This document shows positions 43,823-54,139 of a stretch of 64,000 nt of DNA, piece by piece; within the stretch, counting starts at the first letter, position 1; each line of letters starts with the position of its first letter. A program made the position numbers and the translations under genes. The notes beneath the pieces were generated by a model. It saw nothing but the letters and a program-made list of their open reading frames with translations. It made no database searches and was not told the DNA's origin. The DNA lies in the NCBI GenBank assembly GCA_035533015.1, contig DATLUQ010000011.1, positions 62,001-126,000 on the forward strand, written 5' to 3'. This DNA comes from Gemmatimonadaceae bacterium. GTDB taxonomy: Bacteria > Gemmatimonadota > Gemmatimonadetes > Gemmatimonadales > Gemmatimonadaceae.

Positions 43823-45190
43823 ATGCCGATCGAGACCATCAACCCGGCCACCGGTGCACGCGTACAAGCGTTCGCCCCCCACGCGGCGGCCGACATCGAA
43901 ACGCGGCTCGCCCGCGCCGCCTCCGCGGCGATTGCCTGGCGCCAGCGGCCGGTGGCAGACCGGGCGCGCATCGTCGCCCGAGCGGGCGTCCTGCTCGACC
44001 GTGACCGCGACCGGTACGCGGCCCTCATGACGCTCGAGATGGGGAAGCTGCTCGGAGAGGCGCGTGGCGAGGCCGCCAAGTGCGCGGCCACCTGCCGCTA
44101 CTATGCCGAGCACGCGCACGCCATGCTGGCCGCCAAGCATGTGCCGGCCGAGGGCGAAGACGCGCGCGTCGAATTCCATCCGCTGGGCGTGGTGCTGGCC
44201 GTCATGCCGTGGAATTTCCCCTTCTGGCAGGTGATCCGGTTCGCGGCGCCGGCGCTCGTGGCCGGCAACGTGGCGCTGCTCAAGCACGCCAGCAACGTGC
44301 CGCAGTGCGCCCTGGCACTCGAAGCGCTGTTTGCCGAAGCGGGCGCGCCGTCCGGCGTCTTTCAGACTCTGCTAATACCCGCGGCGGCGGTGGATGCGGT
44401 GATCGCCGACCAGCGCGTGGCGGCCGTGACCCTCACCGGCAGCGAGGCCGCCGGTGCGCACGTGGCGATGACGGCCGGCCGGCACCTCAAGAAGACCGTC
44501 CTCGAACTGGGCGGCAGCGATCCGTTCCTCGTCATGCCGAGCGCCGACCTCGAGCGTGCGGTGGAGGTGGCCGTGCGGGCCCGCACGATCAACAACGGCC
44601 AGTCGTGCATCGCCGCCAAGCGGTTCATCGTGCACCGCGACGTGGCCGACGCCTTCACCGCGCGGTTCGTGCGCGCCATGCAGGGGCTGATCGTGGGCGA
44701 CCCGACGGACGACCGTACGCAGGTGGGGCCGCTGGCCGGCGCCCAGGCGCTGATGGAACTGGAAGCGCAGGTGAACCGCTCGGTGGCGCTCGGGGCGCGG
44801 GCGCTCACGGGCGGCGCGCGGATCGACGGCCCCGGGTTCTTCTTCCAGCCCACGGTGCTGACCGACGTCCCCCCCAACGCGCCGGCATACGGCGACGAGC
44901 TGTTCGGCCCCGTGGCCGCGCTGTTCGCGGCTCGCGACATCGACGACGCGATCCGCATCGCCAACGACACGCGCTACGGTCTGGGCGCCAGCGCCTGGAC
45001 GCGCGACCCCGCCGAGGCCAGACGGTTCGCCCGCGAACTGGAAGTGGGAAGCGTGTTCGTGAACGCCATGGTGGCGTCCGACCCCCGGTTCCCGTTCGGC
45101 GGAGTCAAACGTTCGGGCCACGGCCGCGAACTCAGCGCGTTCGGGCTGCGCGAATTCGTCAATGTGAAGACGGTCCGCGTGCGCCTCTAG
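43823..45190 (+). CDS. NAD(P)-dependent aldehyde dehydrogenase (succinate-semialdehyde type)
   Basis: The protein has 455 residues. Catalytic residues are Asn131 in MPWNFPFWQ, Glu228 in LELGGSDP and Cys262 in NNGQSCIAAKRF. INPATGARV at the start, EARGEAAKCAATCRYYAEHA, and PFGGVKRSGHGRELSAFGLREFVNVKTV at the end are typical of the succinate-semialdehyde dehydrogenase/GabD group. It should oxidise a small aldehyde to an acid; the substrate is a guess from the family. It is only distantly like the ALDH at 25707. It starts 18 bases after the tandem kinase gene and ends two bases before the convergent histidine kinase gene. Confidence 0.9.
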   Translation: MPIETINPATGARVQAFAPHAAADIETRLARAASAAIAWRQRPVADRARIVARAGVLLDRDRDRYAALMTLEMGKLLGEARGEAAKCAATCRYYAEHAHAMLAAKHVPAEGEDARVEFHPLGVVLAVMPWNFPFWQVIRFAAPALVAGNVALLKHASNVPQCALALEALFAEAGAPSGVFQTLLIPAAAVDAVIADQRVAAVTLTGSEAAGAHVAMTAGRHLKKTVLELGGSDPFLVMPSADLERAVEVAVRARTINNGQSCIAAKRFIVHRDVADAFTARFVRAMQGLIVGDPTDDRTQVGPLAGAQALMELEAQVNRSVALGARALTGGARIDGPGFFFQPTVLTDVPPNAPAYGDELFGPVAALFAARDIDDAIRIANDTRYGLGASAWTRDPAEARRFARELEVGSVFVNAMVASDPRFPFGGVKRSGHGRELSAFGLREFVNVKTVRVRL

Positions 45191-45192
45191 CG

Positions 45193-48100
45193 CTACGCCG
45201 CTACCAGGACGATGCGGACCACCGTGCCCACCCCCGGTTCGCTCTCCAGTTCCACGGTCCCGCGCCACCCCTCGATCAACCGGCGGCTGATCGCCAGCCC
45301 CAATCCGCTGCCGCTCGTGCGAGTCGAGAACCGTGGCTCGAATACGCGTGGCATCACGTCGGCCGGGATGCCTTGGCCGTCGTCACGCACCTCGATCACG
45401 ACGGTGCCGTTACCGCTCAGTGTCGTGGCCACGGTGCGGGCGCCGGCCAGGCGGGCGTTCTCGAACACATTGAGCAGTACCTCACGCAGTTCGTCTCGCT
45501 GCGCGAGCGCCAGGCGGCGCCCCTCGGCGCCGTCGAGGCCCCACTGGATGCTGCCTTCGCCCATGCGTTCCAGGCCGATCAGATCGCGCAGCACTGCGGC
45601 GACGTCGGTCGGCTCGGCCCCTGACCGCTCGCTCGGCGCCGAGCCGTATCGACTGAACGCCCGCGCGATCTGATCGAGGTGATCGATCTCGGCCAGAATC
45701 CGGGCCACGTTTTCGTCGAGCACCCGGTCGAAGTCCACGCGTTTGTCGGCCCGGGCCCGCTGCAGGTGCTGGACGCCGAGCCTGATGGGCGTGAGCGGAT
45801 TCTTGATCTCGTGCGCCACCTGCTGCGCCATCTCGCCCCAGGCCAGCACCCGTTCGGCGTGCGCCGTCGCGGCGCGGCTCGCTTCGAGGTCGTTGGCCAT
45901 GCGCCGGAAGGCCGCGAACACGGGTCGGAACTCCACCGTCGGATTGTCCTCGAACACCGGAGCCCGCCCGCCGGCGGCCAGTGTCAGGGCTGCCTGGCGC
46001 AGAGCGCTGATCGGACCGGCGAGCATCCGGGCGGCGAATCCGCTCAGCCAGAAGGCGGCCAGCGCGCCCACCGCGGTGACGAACAGAACGAGAATCCCCA
46101 GATCGCGGCGGCGACGCTCGAGTGTGAGATCGTCGGCGCGCGCCGGTGCGCCCAGCACCAGCGCCTGGGCGGAATCCTCCACCGCACGGTAGCCGAACAG
46201 GGTATGCGTCTCGCCGAACTGCTGGTCGCGGCTCTCCGATACTTCGTCGTTCACCGCGAGCAACAGCTGCATTTTCGGGGAGAGAAACCGGCCCGTCGGC
46301 GCGAGCGCCGCCAGCAGCGGATCGCTGGCCGCGGCCAATTCGCCGTCACGATAAAGAAAAAGGGGGGTCGCCAGCCGGCGGCCCTCCTGCGCCACCCATT
46401 GCGAGTCGCCCGGCACAGGGGCCACCGCGCGCAGCGTCTCCCCCACCAATAACTCGCGGCTCTGCGCCGCGTCCGAGGCGAGCTGCTGGTACGACCAGGC
46501 GGCGAAGGCCGCGGCGGGAATCATGAAGAACGCGAACAGCGCCACGGTGAGTTGCGTGCGATAGCTGCGCCGCCACCGCCGCTGTCGGTCGCGCAGCCAG
46601 CGGCCCACGGCGCCGTCGGCGAGCACGCTCACGAGCCAGAGCACGCCCACGATGGCCAGGTCGAACAAGACGATGAGCGCTCCGCGCTGGACCAGCGCGT
46701 TCACCGACAGCAGTTCCACCTCGACGTGCACGCGAGGGGGGCCAAGACCCCGCGGGGACACCCAGTCGCCGTGCAGCGCCGTGCCCTCCCGCCGCCAGTC
46801 GATGCCGGGTGGACCCGATGGCGGATGAACCAACGGGTCGGCTAACTGGAGCACGTATGGCGGCTCCGCTTCGGGCGGCTGATCGATGCCCAGCAACTTG
46901 GCGAACGGATCGGCGGCGATGAGCCGGGTGTGGGAGGTCGCGACCACCACGACCGCGCCGGCCCGGGTCGGGATGCCGACCGCGAACTCGACCGCGGGCT
47001 GGGCGATGATCGGGTACTCCACGGTGCTGTCCGCCGCCAGCACCTGTCGGGCGATGTCCCGGAGCTGGTTGATGGGGACTGTGAACGCCGCCGCGGATAG
47101 GGTGGCAGTGGGCACCGAGTCGTCCTTCCATACCGACAGCCACACGGGGAATCCAGCCGGCGCCAACGGCGACGTGGCATACGCCCGCAGCAGCCATTCG
47201 CGCGTGGCCGCGGGGTTCGGATCGGCCCGCACCGCGGTCGCGAACCGCTCGACGAGCGACAGCACCGTGGGATCGTTCTGGCCCAGGCCACGTACGTCGC
47301 GTTCGGCGAGCGCCATGCGCCCCCGCGTGGCGGCCCCCCACACGAGGGTCGTCGCCCCGAGCGCGGCCACCGTGGCTGCGCTCGAGACGAGTGCGCGCGA
47401 GCGGCGCGCGAGGCCCAGCGCCCCGATGGCGAGGATCCACGGAATCGGGTACCACCCGGGCCACCGCCCCGCCGCCTGCCACGTGGCCGGAGCGAGGATC
47501 GCCGCGCCCGCGGCCAGCGCGGGACCCACCCACGGCGGCACGCCGCGCCGGGGTCCCAGCGCCGCACTTCCCGCCGCGGTGCCGGCCAGCAGCACCGCGC
47601 ACCCGGCCAGGAAGATGGCCACCTCCCAGACCAGCCAGAGCGAGGGATTCACGCCGTATATGGGAATTGTTATTCCGCGGGCCAGGTCGCGGAGCAGGAA
47701 CGGGCCCAGCCCGGCGATCGCCAGCACGACCAGTCCCCACCAGGCGTGCGGGGCGCCGCGAGCCAACCGGCGCACCGCCGCCAGCAGGGCGAGCAGGGTG
47801 AGCGCGCCGGTGATGATCAGCGCCCCCGCGTTCGCCGTCAGCGCGCCCCCGATCGGCGTGTAGTAGAGCGACGCATCGAACAGCCGGGAATCGTTCGAGA
47901 AGGCTCCCAGCGGCACCAGCGACGTACAGGCCAGCGCCACCGCCACCGAGGCCAGACGCCAGGCGAACCGGCGCTCGATGCGCCACGCCGCCACGAGAAA
48001 ACCGGCCAGCGCCAGCACGACCGCGAGCCCCACGATCAGCCGGGCGCCGTGCAGCGCCTCGAATCGCACCGCCGCCCGCGCCACCGGCGATAGCCGGGCA

Positions 48101-48870
48101 TAGAGCAGCACCTGCGTGTGAGCCCAGAGTGCCTGCCACTCCGCCGCCTGGCCGGGCGGGGCGACGGCGGCGAACTGGAACCCGGAGATGCCAATCGTCC
48201 GCGCGAGCTCGCCGGCGATCGGCCGGGTGAGCCGGTCGGCCGGGGGCGTCGCGTCGAGCAACACGGTGACCACGGCACGCCGCGTCCCCCGGCTGGCCGT
48301 CGCGTACAGGCTCGTGTAGAAGCTCGACCGCACCACCCCGATCGAATCGCTCAGCGAATCGGTGGGCACGTGCACGCGCCCGGCCCATGCCAGAGGCTCC
48401 CCACCCTGGTACAGCACGACGCCGCCCTCCCCCACGCTTCCCGACGGAACCAGCGACGCGAGCGACGCGAAGGCCGACACGGTGTCCCCGGGCGCGTCGA
48501 GCGCCCGGGATGCCGCCGACCGCATGGTCTGCACGGCTTGGTCCACCCGGCGGTCGAGCGCCGCGAGGGCGTCGGTCTCGAGGCCTGCGCGGACCTCGGG
48601 CCAGTGGGCGTCGATGCGATGGAGGCGCTGTTGCGCATAACCGGCAAGCACGACGAGCACGCCCAGGGCCAGAGTGGATCCGGCGGCCCACCGGCGACCC
48701 CGGAGGGGCACGTGACGCAGCCCGGCCGCCGCCACCACGGTGGCGAGGGCGGCGGCGGCGAGATACTCTACGCTCGTTATGTTCAGCCACTGGCACGCGG
48801 CGAGCAGGGCCAGCGCCGCGGCCACCGGCCACCACGCGGTACGCAGCCGTTCAGCGCGCCGGCCGGACAT
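45193..48870 (-). CDS. Very large NtrY-like sensor histidine kinase
   Basis: The protein has 1225 residues. The N-terminal 800 hold many hydrophobic helices in groups (for example WWPVAAALALLAACQWL, STLALGVLVVLAGY, LIVGLAVVLALAGFLVAAW, IITGALTLLALLAAV, VAIFLAGCAVLLAGTAAG, and a further pair near 745 and 800), with extracytoplasmic stretches between them. Then come a HAMP-like region (LSGFAARMLAGPISALRQAALTLAAGGRAPV), the H box VAHEIKNPLTPIRLG, N box NVFENARLAGA, G1 DDGQGIP and G2 GSGLGLAISRRL. Most family members are about 700 residues or fewer. It should phosphorylate a response regulator, possibly the NtrC-type one at 27741. Start at 48870; the creatininase-like gene is divergent, with 16 bases between. 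Confidence 0.9.
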   Translation of the reverse strand: MSGRRAERLRTAWWPVAAALALLAACQWLNITSVEYLAAAALATVVAAAGLRHVPLRGRRWAAGSTLALGVLVVLAGYAQQRLHRIDAHWPEVRAGLETDALAALDRRVDQAVQTMRSAASRALDAPGDTVSAFASLASLVPSGSVGEGGVVLYQGGEPLAWAGRVHVPTDSLSDSIGVVRSSFYTSLYATASRGTRRAVVTVLLDATPPADRLTRPIAGELARTIGISGFQFAAVAPPGQAAEWQALWAHTQVLLYARLSPVARAAVRFEALHGARLIVGLAVVLALAGFLVAAWRIERRFAWRLASVAVALACTSLVPLGAFSNDSRLFDASLYYTPIGGALTANAGALIITGALTLLALLAAVRRLARGAPHAWWGLVVLAIAGLGPFLLRDLARGITIPIYGVNPSLWLVWEVAIFLAGCAVLLAGTAAGSAALGPRRGVPPWVGPALAAGAAILAPATWQAAGRWPGWYPIPWILAIGALGLARRSRALVSSAATVAALGATTLVWGAATRGRMALAERDVRGLGQNDPTVLSLVERFATAVRADPNPAATREWLLRAYATSPLAPAGFPVWLSVWKDDSVPTATLSAAAFTVPINQLRDIARQVLAADSTVEYPIIAQPAVEFAVGIPTRAGAVVVVATSHTRLIAADPFAKLLGIDQPPEAEPPYVLQLADPLVHPPSGPPGIDWRREGTALHGDWVSPRGLGPPRVHVEVELLSVNALVQRGALIVLFDLAIVGVLWLVSVLADGAVGRWLRDRQRRWRRSYRTQLTVALFAFFMIPAAAFAAWSYQQLASDAAQSRELLVGETLRAVAPVPGDSQWVAQEGRRLATPLFLYRDGELAAASDPLLAALAPTGRFLSPKMQLLLAVNDEVSESRDQQFGETHTLFGYRAVEDSAQALVLGAPARADDLTLERRRRDLGILVLFVTAVGALAAFWLSGFAARMLAGPISALRQAALTLAAGGRAPVFEDNPTVEFRPVFAAFRRMANDLEASRAATAHAERVLAWGEMAQQVAHEIKNPLTPIRLGVQHLQRARADKRVDFDRVLDENVARILAEIDHLDQIARAFSRYGSAPSERSGAEPTDVAAVLRDLIGLERMGEGSIQWGLDGAEGRRLALAQRDELREVLLNVFENARLAGARTVATTLSGNGTVVIEVRDDGQGIPADVMPRVFEPRFSTRTSGSGLGLAISRRLIEGWRGTVELESEPGVGTVVRIVLVAA

Positions 48871-48886
48871 CGCTCACTCGGTCGCC

Positions 48887-49630
48887 ATGAGTTCCGCTCA
48901 CGCCGGCGCGCCCCGCCCGCGACGCCTCAAGGAAATGCGCCCCGCCGAGGTCGCGGCCACGCTGGCCGCAGACCCGCGTCTCATCCTCCCCATCGGGACG
49001 TGCGAACAGCACGGCCCCCACCTGCCGCTGGGCGCCGACACGCTCATCGTCGAGCGGTTGGCCGACGATCTGTCGGCCGAATTCCACGTGCTGCGCGCTC
49101 CCACCGTTGAATACGGCGTCAACGTCATCACCGAACGGGAGTTCGCGGGCAACGCATCGGTGAGGCGCAAGACGCTCCACCGCGCCCTCAACGACCTCGT
49201 GGACTCGTGGGAGGCCGGCGGGGTGCGGGAGTTCATTCTCCTCACCGCACACGAGCATGATCCGCACCTCGAGGCGCTGGAAACGGTCATCACGTCGAGC
49301 GCGCGGCTCCGCGTGGTGAACATCTTCGGGCTCGCGTTCGCAGACCTGCTCGAGGGACAGTTGGAACCCATGCACGGTGACGAGGTGGATACGTCGCTCC
49401 TGCTGTACATTGCGCCGGAACTCGTGCAAATGCCGTTGGCGCAGGATTATATGATGTCAGCCGACGAGCTGCGACGGTACCGCCGCGGCTGGTTGCGGGT
49501 GCCCGGCCGGAGCCCCGGCTCAATCGGCCGGCCGACCCTGGCATCGGCGGACAAGGGAAAACGCCTATATGATCGCATCCGTGGACGGTTGCGGTCCCAT
49601 ATCTTTCTCGCCGACGAGCCGGCGGCCTGA
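48887..49630 (+). CDS. Creatininase-family protein with an altered metal motif
   Basis: The protein has 247 residues. PIGTCEQHGPHLPLGADT (Glu40, His42, Asp51) and LEPMHGDEVDTSLLLYIAPELV (His163) match the creatininase/MftE fold. The conserved NGHGGN motif is replaced by TAHEHD (120-125), so His122 remains but the next positions carry Glu, His and Asp. Family members are metal-dependent amidohydrolases that open cyclic amides or remove residues from peptides. This protein may use a different metal arrangement or have another substrate. ATG 48887 begins the recognisable fold; frames upstream of it run through the neighbouring gene and are not convincing. It is divergent from the NtrY-like kinase. 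Confidence 0.8.
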   Translation: MSSAHAGAPRPRRLKEMRPAEVAATLAADPRLILPIGTCEQHGPHLPLGADTLIVERLADDLSAEFHVLRAPTVEYGVNVITEREFAGNASVRRKTLHRALNDLVDSWEAGGVREFILLTAHEHDPHLEALETVITSSARLRVVNIFGLAFADLLEGQLEPMHGDEVDTSLLLYIAPELVQMPLAQDYMMSADELRRYRRGWLRVPGRSPGSIGRPTLASADKGKRLYDRIRGRLRSHIFLADEPAA

Positions 49631-49650
49631 ACACACGCTCGCTTATTGGG

Positions 49651-49656
49651 TACCCT
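49651..49656 (+). promoter_or_regulatory. TANNNT box (TACCCT) six bases before the gene at 49663
   Basis: TACCCT, then six bases, then ATG 49663, with no Shine-Dalgarno sequence. This is the layout of a leaderless -10 box. Confidence 0.45.
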
Positions 49657-49662
49657 TATCAT

Positions 49663-50352
49663 ATGAGACCGGTTTCGTTTGCGCTGGCCGTGATGCTCTT
49701 GGCCCATAGCACCCCCGCCCCCATTTCCGCGCAGGAGACCGTCGTGGACGAGGGGACGCTCGTGATCACGCAGAACGGCGCGCCGATCGGGCGCGAAGCC
49801 TATCGTATCGTGCGCGCGGCGGCGGGGGGCGGGCAGGCCTTCCGCGCCACGGCCACGATCTCGTTCAACGCCGACCGGATCAGTCTGCGCCTCACCACCG
49901 ATTCAGTGGGCGGGCCGCTCACCTACGAGGCCGAGGTACGGGAGAACGGGCAGGTTACGTCGCGCGTGGAAGGCAACGGGCGCCCCGGACGGTTCAGCAC
50001 CCTGATCCACACGCCCCATGGCGAATCTGCCCGGGATTATGTGATGGGGGCCAATCCGCTGGCGCTCGATGCCAATGCCTTCGACCCGTACTACTTCGCG
50101 ACCCTCCTCCCCCGGCGCACCCGCTTCTCGGTGATCGATCCCAGGGCCGGTACACAGGCTACGTTCCGATTCGAGGAACGTGGCCAGGAACCGATCCGGT
50201 TGGGGCGTGGCACGGTGCTGGCAAAGCACTATGCGCTGATTACTGCCGACGGCGCCACGCGGGACATCTGGATGGATGCGCAGGGGCATCTCCTGCGCGT
50301 CGCAGTTCCGGCCAAGGGCCTCGTGGCACAGCGGGACGAGTTGCCGCGATAA
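49663..50352 (+). CDS. Secreted protein of unknown function
   Basis: The protein has 229 residues. The signal peptide (RPVSFALAVMLLAHSTPAPISAQ) is followed by a beta-rich domain: EGTLVITQNGAPIGREAYRIVR, FRATATISFNADRISLRL, YEAEVRENGQVTSRVEG, and a later part FDPYYFATLLPRRTRFSVIDPR. VLAKHYALITADGATRDIWMDAQGHLLRVAVP near the end looks like a second beta unit in which thioester- or lipid-binding-type secreted domains end, but I cannot name it. No ribosome site is present; a TANNNT box precedes the ATG. A hairpin follows the stop. The next gene is tolC-like. Confidence 0.7.
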   Translation: MRPVSFALAVMLLAHSTPAPISAQETVVDEGTLVITQNGAPIGREAYRIVRAAAGGGQAFRATATISFNADRISLRLTTDSVGGPLTYEAEVRENGQVTSRVEGNGRPGRFSTLIHTPHGESARDYVMGANPLALDANAFDPYYFATLLPRRTRFSVIDPRAGTQATFRFEERGQEPIRLGRGTVLAKHYALITADGATRDIWMDAQGHLLRVAVPAKGLVAQRDELPR

Positions 50353-50353
50353 C

Positions 50354-50388
50354 CGCGGCTCGGGGCACGCATCTGAGCCCGGGCCGCG
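50354..50388. terminator. Hairpin behind the secreted protein gene
   Basis: CGCGGCTCGGG and CCCGGGCCGCG pair with one wobble over 11 bases around a 13-base loop, starting two bases after the stop of the gene ending at 50352. There is no T run. It would separate that gene from the TolC operon. Confidence 0.4.
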
Positions 50389-50482
50389 TCCGACGTCGAG
50401 ATACCCCGCCGCGCCGCCTTGAAACCGGGTCCGGCCACCCACCGTACGGGGGGCTGACCCCTTACCATAGGACCTTGCCTCG

Positions 50483-51955
50483 ATGCGTCTTTCGCTGTCT
50501 GCGGCCCTTGTCGCGTTCGTCGGTCAGGTGGCGCTCGCCCAGGGCGGCACGCCGCCGTCGGTCCAGGACCTCACCCTCGACCAGGCCATTGCGCTCGCCC
50601 GGCAGAACAACCCCACATACCTCCAGACCACCACAGGTCTGCGCACCGCCAACGCCGCGGTGCGCACGGCGTACGGGGCCTTCTTGCCGACCGTCAATTC
50701 GTCATTCGGCGCCGGATACCAGCAGGCCGGCAGCCAGGTGTTCCAGGGGCTCACGTTCAAGGGCTCCTCGGACGCGGTGACGTCGAACTACAGCCTCGGC
50801 ATCAGCTACCGGCTGAACGCGGCATCGTTCATCCAGCCCAAACTCCAGGTCGCCAACCGGGACGCCACCGAGGCCAACATCACCGGCCAGGCGGAGGCGA
50901 TCCGGGCCAACGTCACGTCGGCCTATCTCACGGCGCTCGCCGACCAGGCGAGCGCCGCTCTGCAAGACACGCTGGTGATCACGGCGCAGGGGCAGCTCGA
51001 CCTCGCCAACGCCAAGATGTCGGTGGGCCAGGCGACGATCCTCGACGTTCGCAGCGCGCAGGTGGCCCTGGGCCAGGCCGAGATTGCCGCGCTGACGGCT
51101 CACAACACGGCCGAAGTGGACCAGGTCGCCCTGTATCAGCAGATCGGCCTGCCCAAGCCCGACAGCGTTCGTCTCACGACGACGTTCGCCATCGAGACCC
51201 CGACCTTCGCACTCGACTCGCTGCTCGACCTGGCGCGCAGCCGCAATCCGGCCATCGTGGCGCTCCGGTCGCAGGAGCACGCGGCGGCGCTCGGCGTGAG
51301 GACGGCCAAGGCGAGTTACACGCCCACGCTGTCGCTGAGCACCGGGTGGGGCGGGTACGCGTATCAATACACGAACTCGGATTACCCGGCCAACCTCGCG
51401 CAGGCGGGCGCCGCCAGCACGTTCGCCAGTTGCACGCAGTTGGATTCCCTGCGCACCGGCGTCGGACTCCTCCCCTACGGGTGCGGGTCCCCGACCCTGA
51501 CGCCGGCGCAGATCCAGAGCATCCGGTCGTCCAACAACGTCTTCCCGTTCAAATTCACCCGCTCCCCGCTCTCCATCTCGGCCGGCCTCTCACTGCCCAT
51601 CTTCGACGGGTTCAGCCGCGAGCAGAACGTGCAGCAGGCCATCGCGCAGCAGCAGTCGGCCGAGTACGGCGTGAGGGCCCAGGAACTGCAGACGCGTACC
51701 AACGTCACGCAGGCCTTCCTCAATCTGAAGCTGGCCGCCAGCACGATCGCCCTGCGGCAGCAGAACGCGGACCAGGCGCAGGATCAGTACCAGTACGCCG
51801 AGGCGCGGTATCGCGCGGGCCAGGCAACCTACCTGGACGTCACCAGCGCCCGTGGCACGTACGTGCAGGCAGAGGTCGATCGCGTCAACTCCATCTATAA
51901 TTACCACAAGGCCTTTGCCGCGTTGGAAAACGCGGTCGGACGCCCCCTTCGATAG
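50483..51955 (+). CDS. TolC-like outer-membrane efflux protein
   Basis: The protein has 490 residues. The signal peptide ends near ALAQ. Two repeated coiled-coil units follow the TolC plan: LDQAIALARQNNPTYLQ ... NVTSAYLTALADQASAALQDTLV ... QLDLANAKMSVGQATILDVRSAQVALGQAEIAAL, and the second unit SLLDLARSRNPAIVALRSQEHAAALGVRTAKASYTPTLSL ... RTNVTQAFLNLKLAASTIALRQQNADQAQDQYQYAEARYRAGQATYLDV. An insert near 310-350 has Cys residues (STFASCTQLDS and PYGCGS) that probably form a loop. It should form the trimeric exit duct of the export system encoded downstream. It is separated by 16 bases from the membrane fusion protein gene. Confidence 0.9.
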   Translation: MRLSLSAALVAFVGQVALAQGGTPPSVQDLTLDQAIALARQNNPTYLQTTTGLRTANAAVRTAYGAFLPTVNSSFGAGYQQAGSQVFQGLTFKGSSDAVTSNYSLGISYRLNAASFIQPKLQVANRDATEANITGQAEAIRANVTSAYLTALADQASAALQDTLVITAQGQLDLANAKMSVGQATILDVRSAQVALGQAEIAALTAHNTAEVDQVALYQQIGLPKPDSVRLTTTFAIETPTFALDSLLDLARSRNPAIVALRSQEHAAALGVRTAKASYTPTLSLSTGWGGYAYQYTNSDYPANLAQAGAASTFASCTQLDSLRTGVGLLPYGCGSPTLTPAQIQSIRSSNNVFPFKFTRSPLSISAGLSLPIFDGFSREQNVQQAIAQQQSAEYGVRAQELQTRTNVTQAFLNLKLAASTIALRQQNADQAQDQYQYAEARYRAGQATYLDVTSARGTYVQAEVDRVNSIYNYHKAFAALENAVGRPLR

Positions 51956-51971
51956 TCCCTGAGGATCGTAC

Positions 51972-53257
51972 ATGACCAAGCGCGTGAAATTCACCATTGC
52001 CGGCATCGTGATCGTGGCGATCGCGGCCGTCGTCGCCACCGCGGCCGCCCGCAAGTCCAACGCCGCCGTGGATGTGCGCATCGAGCCCGTGAGCCGGGCC
52101 AATCTCGTGGCGTCGGTGACGGCCAGCGGGCAGGTGAGCCCACACACCAAGGTGGACATCAGCTCCGATGTCTCGGGCAAGATCACCAAGCTCGCCGTGA
52201 AGGAGGGCGACATGGTGAAGAAGGGGCAATTCCTCCTGCAGATCGACCCGGCGATCGCCGAGGCCACGGTCAAGCAGTGGGAGGCCAACGTCGCCTCGGC
52301 CAAGGCCCAGGAGGAGCAGGCCAGGGCCAATCTGATGCAGGCCCAGAGCGAGTACGCCCGGTCCCTGGACTTGCAGAAGGCCAATGCGAAGTTCGTGACC
52401 GCCGAGTCGCTCCAGCAGCTCAAGACGGCGGTGGACGTGAACCAGGCCCTGCTCTCCTCGGCCGTCCACCAGGTGGCGCAGGCCCAGGCGTCCCTCGAGA
52501 ACGCCCAATCGTCGCTCGACAAGACCACGATCTACTCGCCGATGGCGGGACGCGTCACGCGCCTCAACGTCGAAGCGGGCGAGACCGCCATTCAGGGAAC
52601 GCTCAACAAGGACGCCGCCACCCTGCTCACGGTGAGCGACATGTCGGAACTGGAAACCAAAGTCGACGTGGACGAGACCGACGTCGCCCACATCGCGGTC
52701 GGCGACTCGGCCGTGGTGCAGATCGACGCCTTTCCCGATACGACGTTCCTGGGCCAGGTCACCGAGATCGCGAACAGCTCGGTGACCGGGGCATCGACGA
52801 CCACCACCAGCAGCACCGACCAGGCGGTAGATTACCAGGTCACGATTCGCCTGCTCAACGTGCCCAAGGACACGCGGCCCGACTTCTCCGCAACCGCCAA
52901 GATCATCACCGACACGCGGAAGAACGTGCTGGCCATTCCCATCATCGCGCTCACGGTGCGTGAGAATCAGGATGTCCAGAACGCCGATACGGCGGTGGGG
53001 CTGGGACGGCCGAAACCAAAGGTGGACGTGGGCAAGAAGGACGTCGAGGGGGTGTTCGTGGTCGGGCCCGACAACAAAGTGACCTTCCGGCCCGTAAAAG
53101 TAGGAATAGCCGGCGAGAAGGACTTCGAGGTCCTGGATGGGCTCAAGGAAGGTGAGCGCATCGTGACCGGCACCTACCAGGCCATCCGCGATCTGAAGGA
53201 CGGCATGGTGGTCCGCGAGACGAAGGCCGACACCAAGAAACCTCAGGCAGGGTCCCA

Positions 53258-53261
<4 letters not shown>
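51972..53261 (+). CDS. Membrane fusion protein (MacA/HlyD-type)
   Basis: The protein has 429 residues. A single N-terminal anchor ([20 protein letters not shown]) is followed by the lipoyl-like half [35 protein letters not shown] helical hairpin follows ([29 protein letters not shown] ... [20 protein letters not shown]), then [25 protein letters not shown], the other half of the lipoyl domain. The rest is the beta-barrel and membrane-proximal domains ([61 protein letters not shown]). It bridges inner-membrane permeases and the TolC duct. It overlaps the ATPase gene by four bases. Confidence 0.92.
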
Positions 53262-54052
<791 letters not shown>

Positions 54053-54078
54053 CCCGCCTCAGGCGCCCGCAACCACGA

Positions 54079-54104
54079 AGGCGGCGGGGACTTCTCCGCC
54101 GCCT
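54079..54104. terminator. GC-rich hairpin between the ATPase and the first permease
   Basis: AGGCGGCGG and CCGCCGCCT pair perfectly over nine bases around an eight-base loop, 27 bases after the ATPase stop and 36 before the next start. It may weaken transcription from the ATPase into the permeases. No T run follows. Confidence 0.4.
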
Positions 54105-54139
54105 CGCTAGCTTCCGGATCGTCCCTCTCCCTCCCGGCA

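Noticed and set aside
48740-48886. N-terminal extension of the creatininase-like protein
   Set aside because: It overlaps the start of the divergent histidine kinase and has Arg/Ala-rich composition without family similarity.
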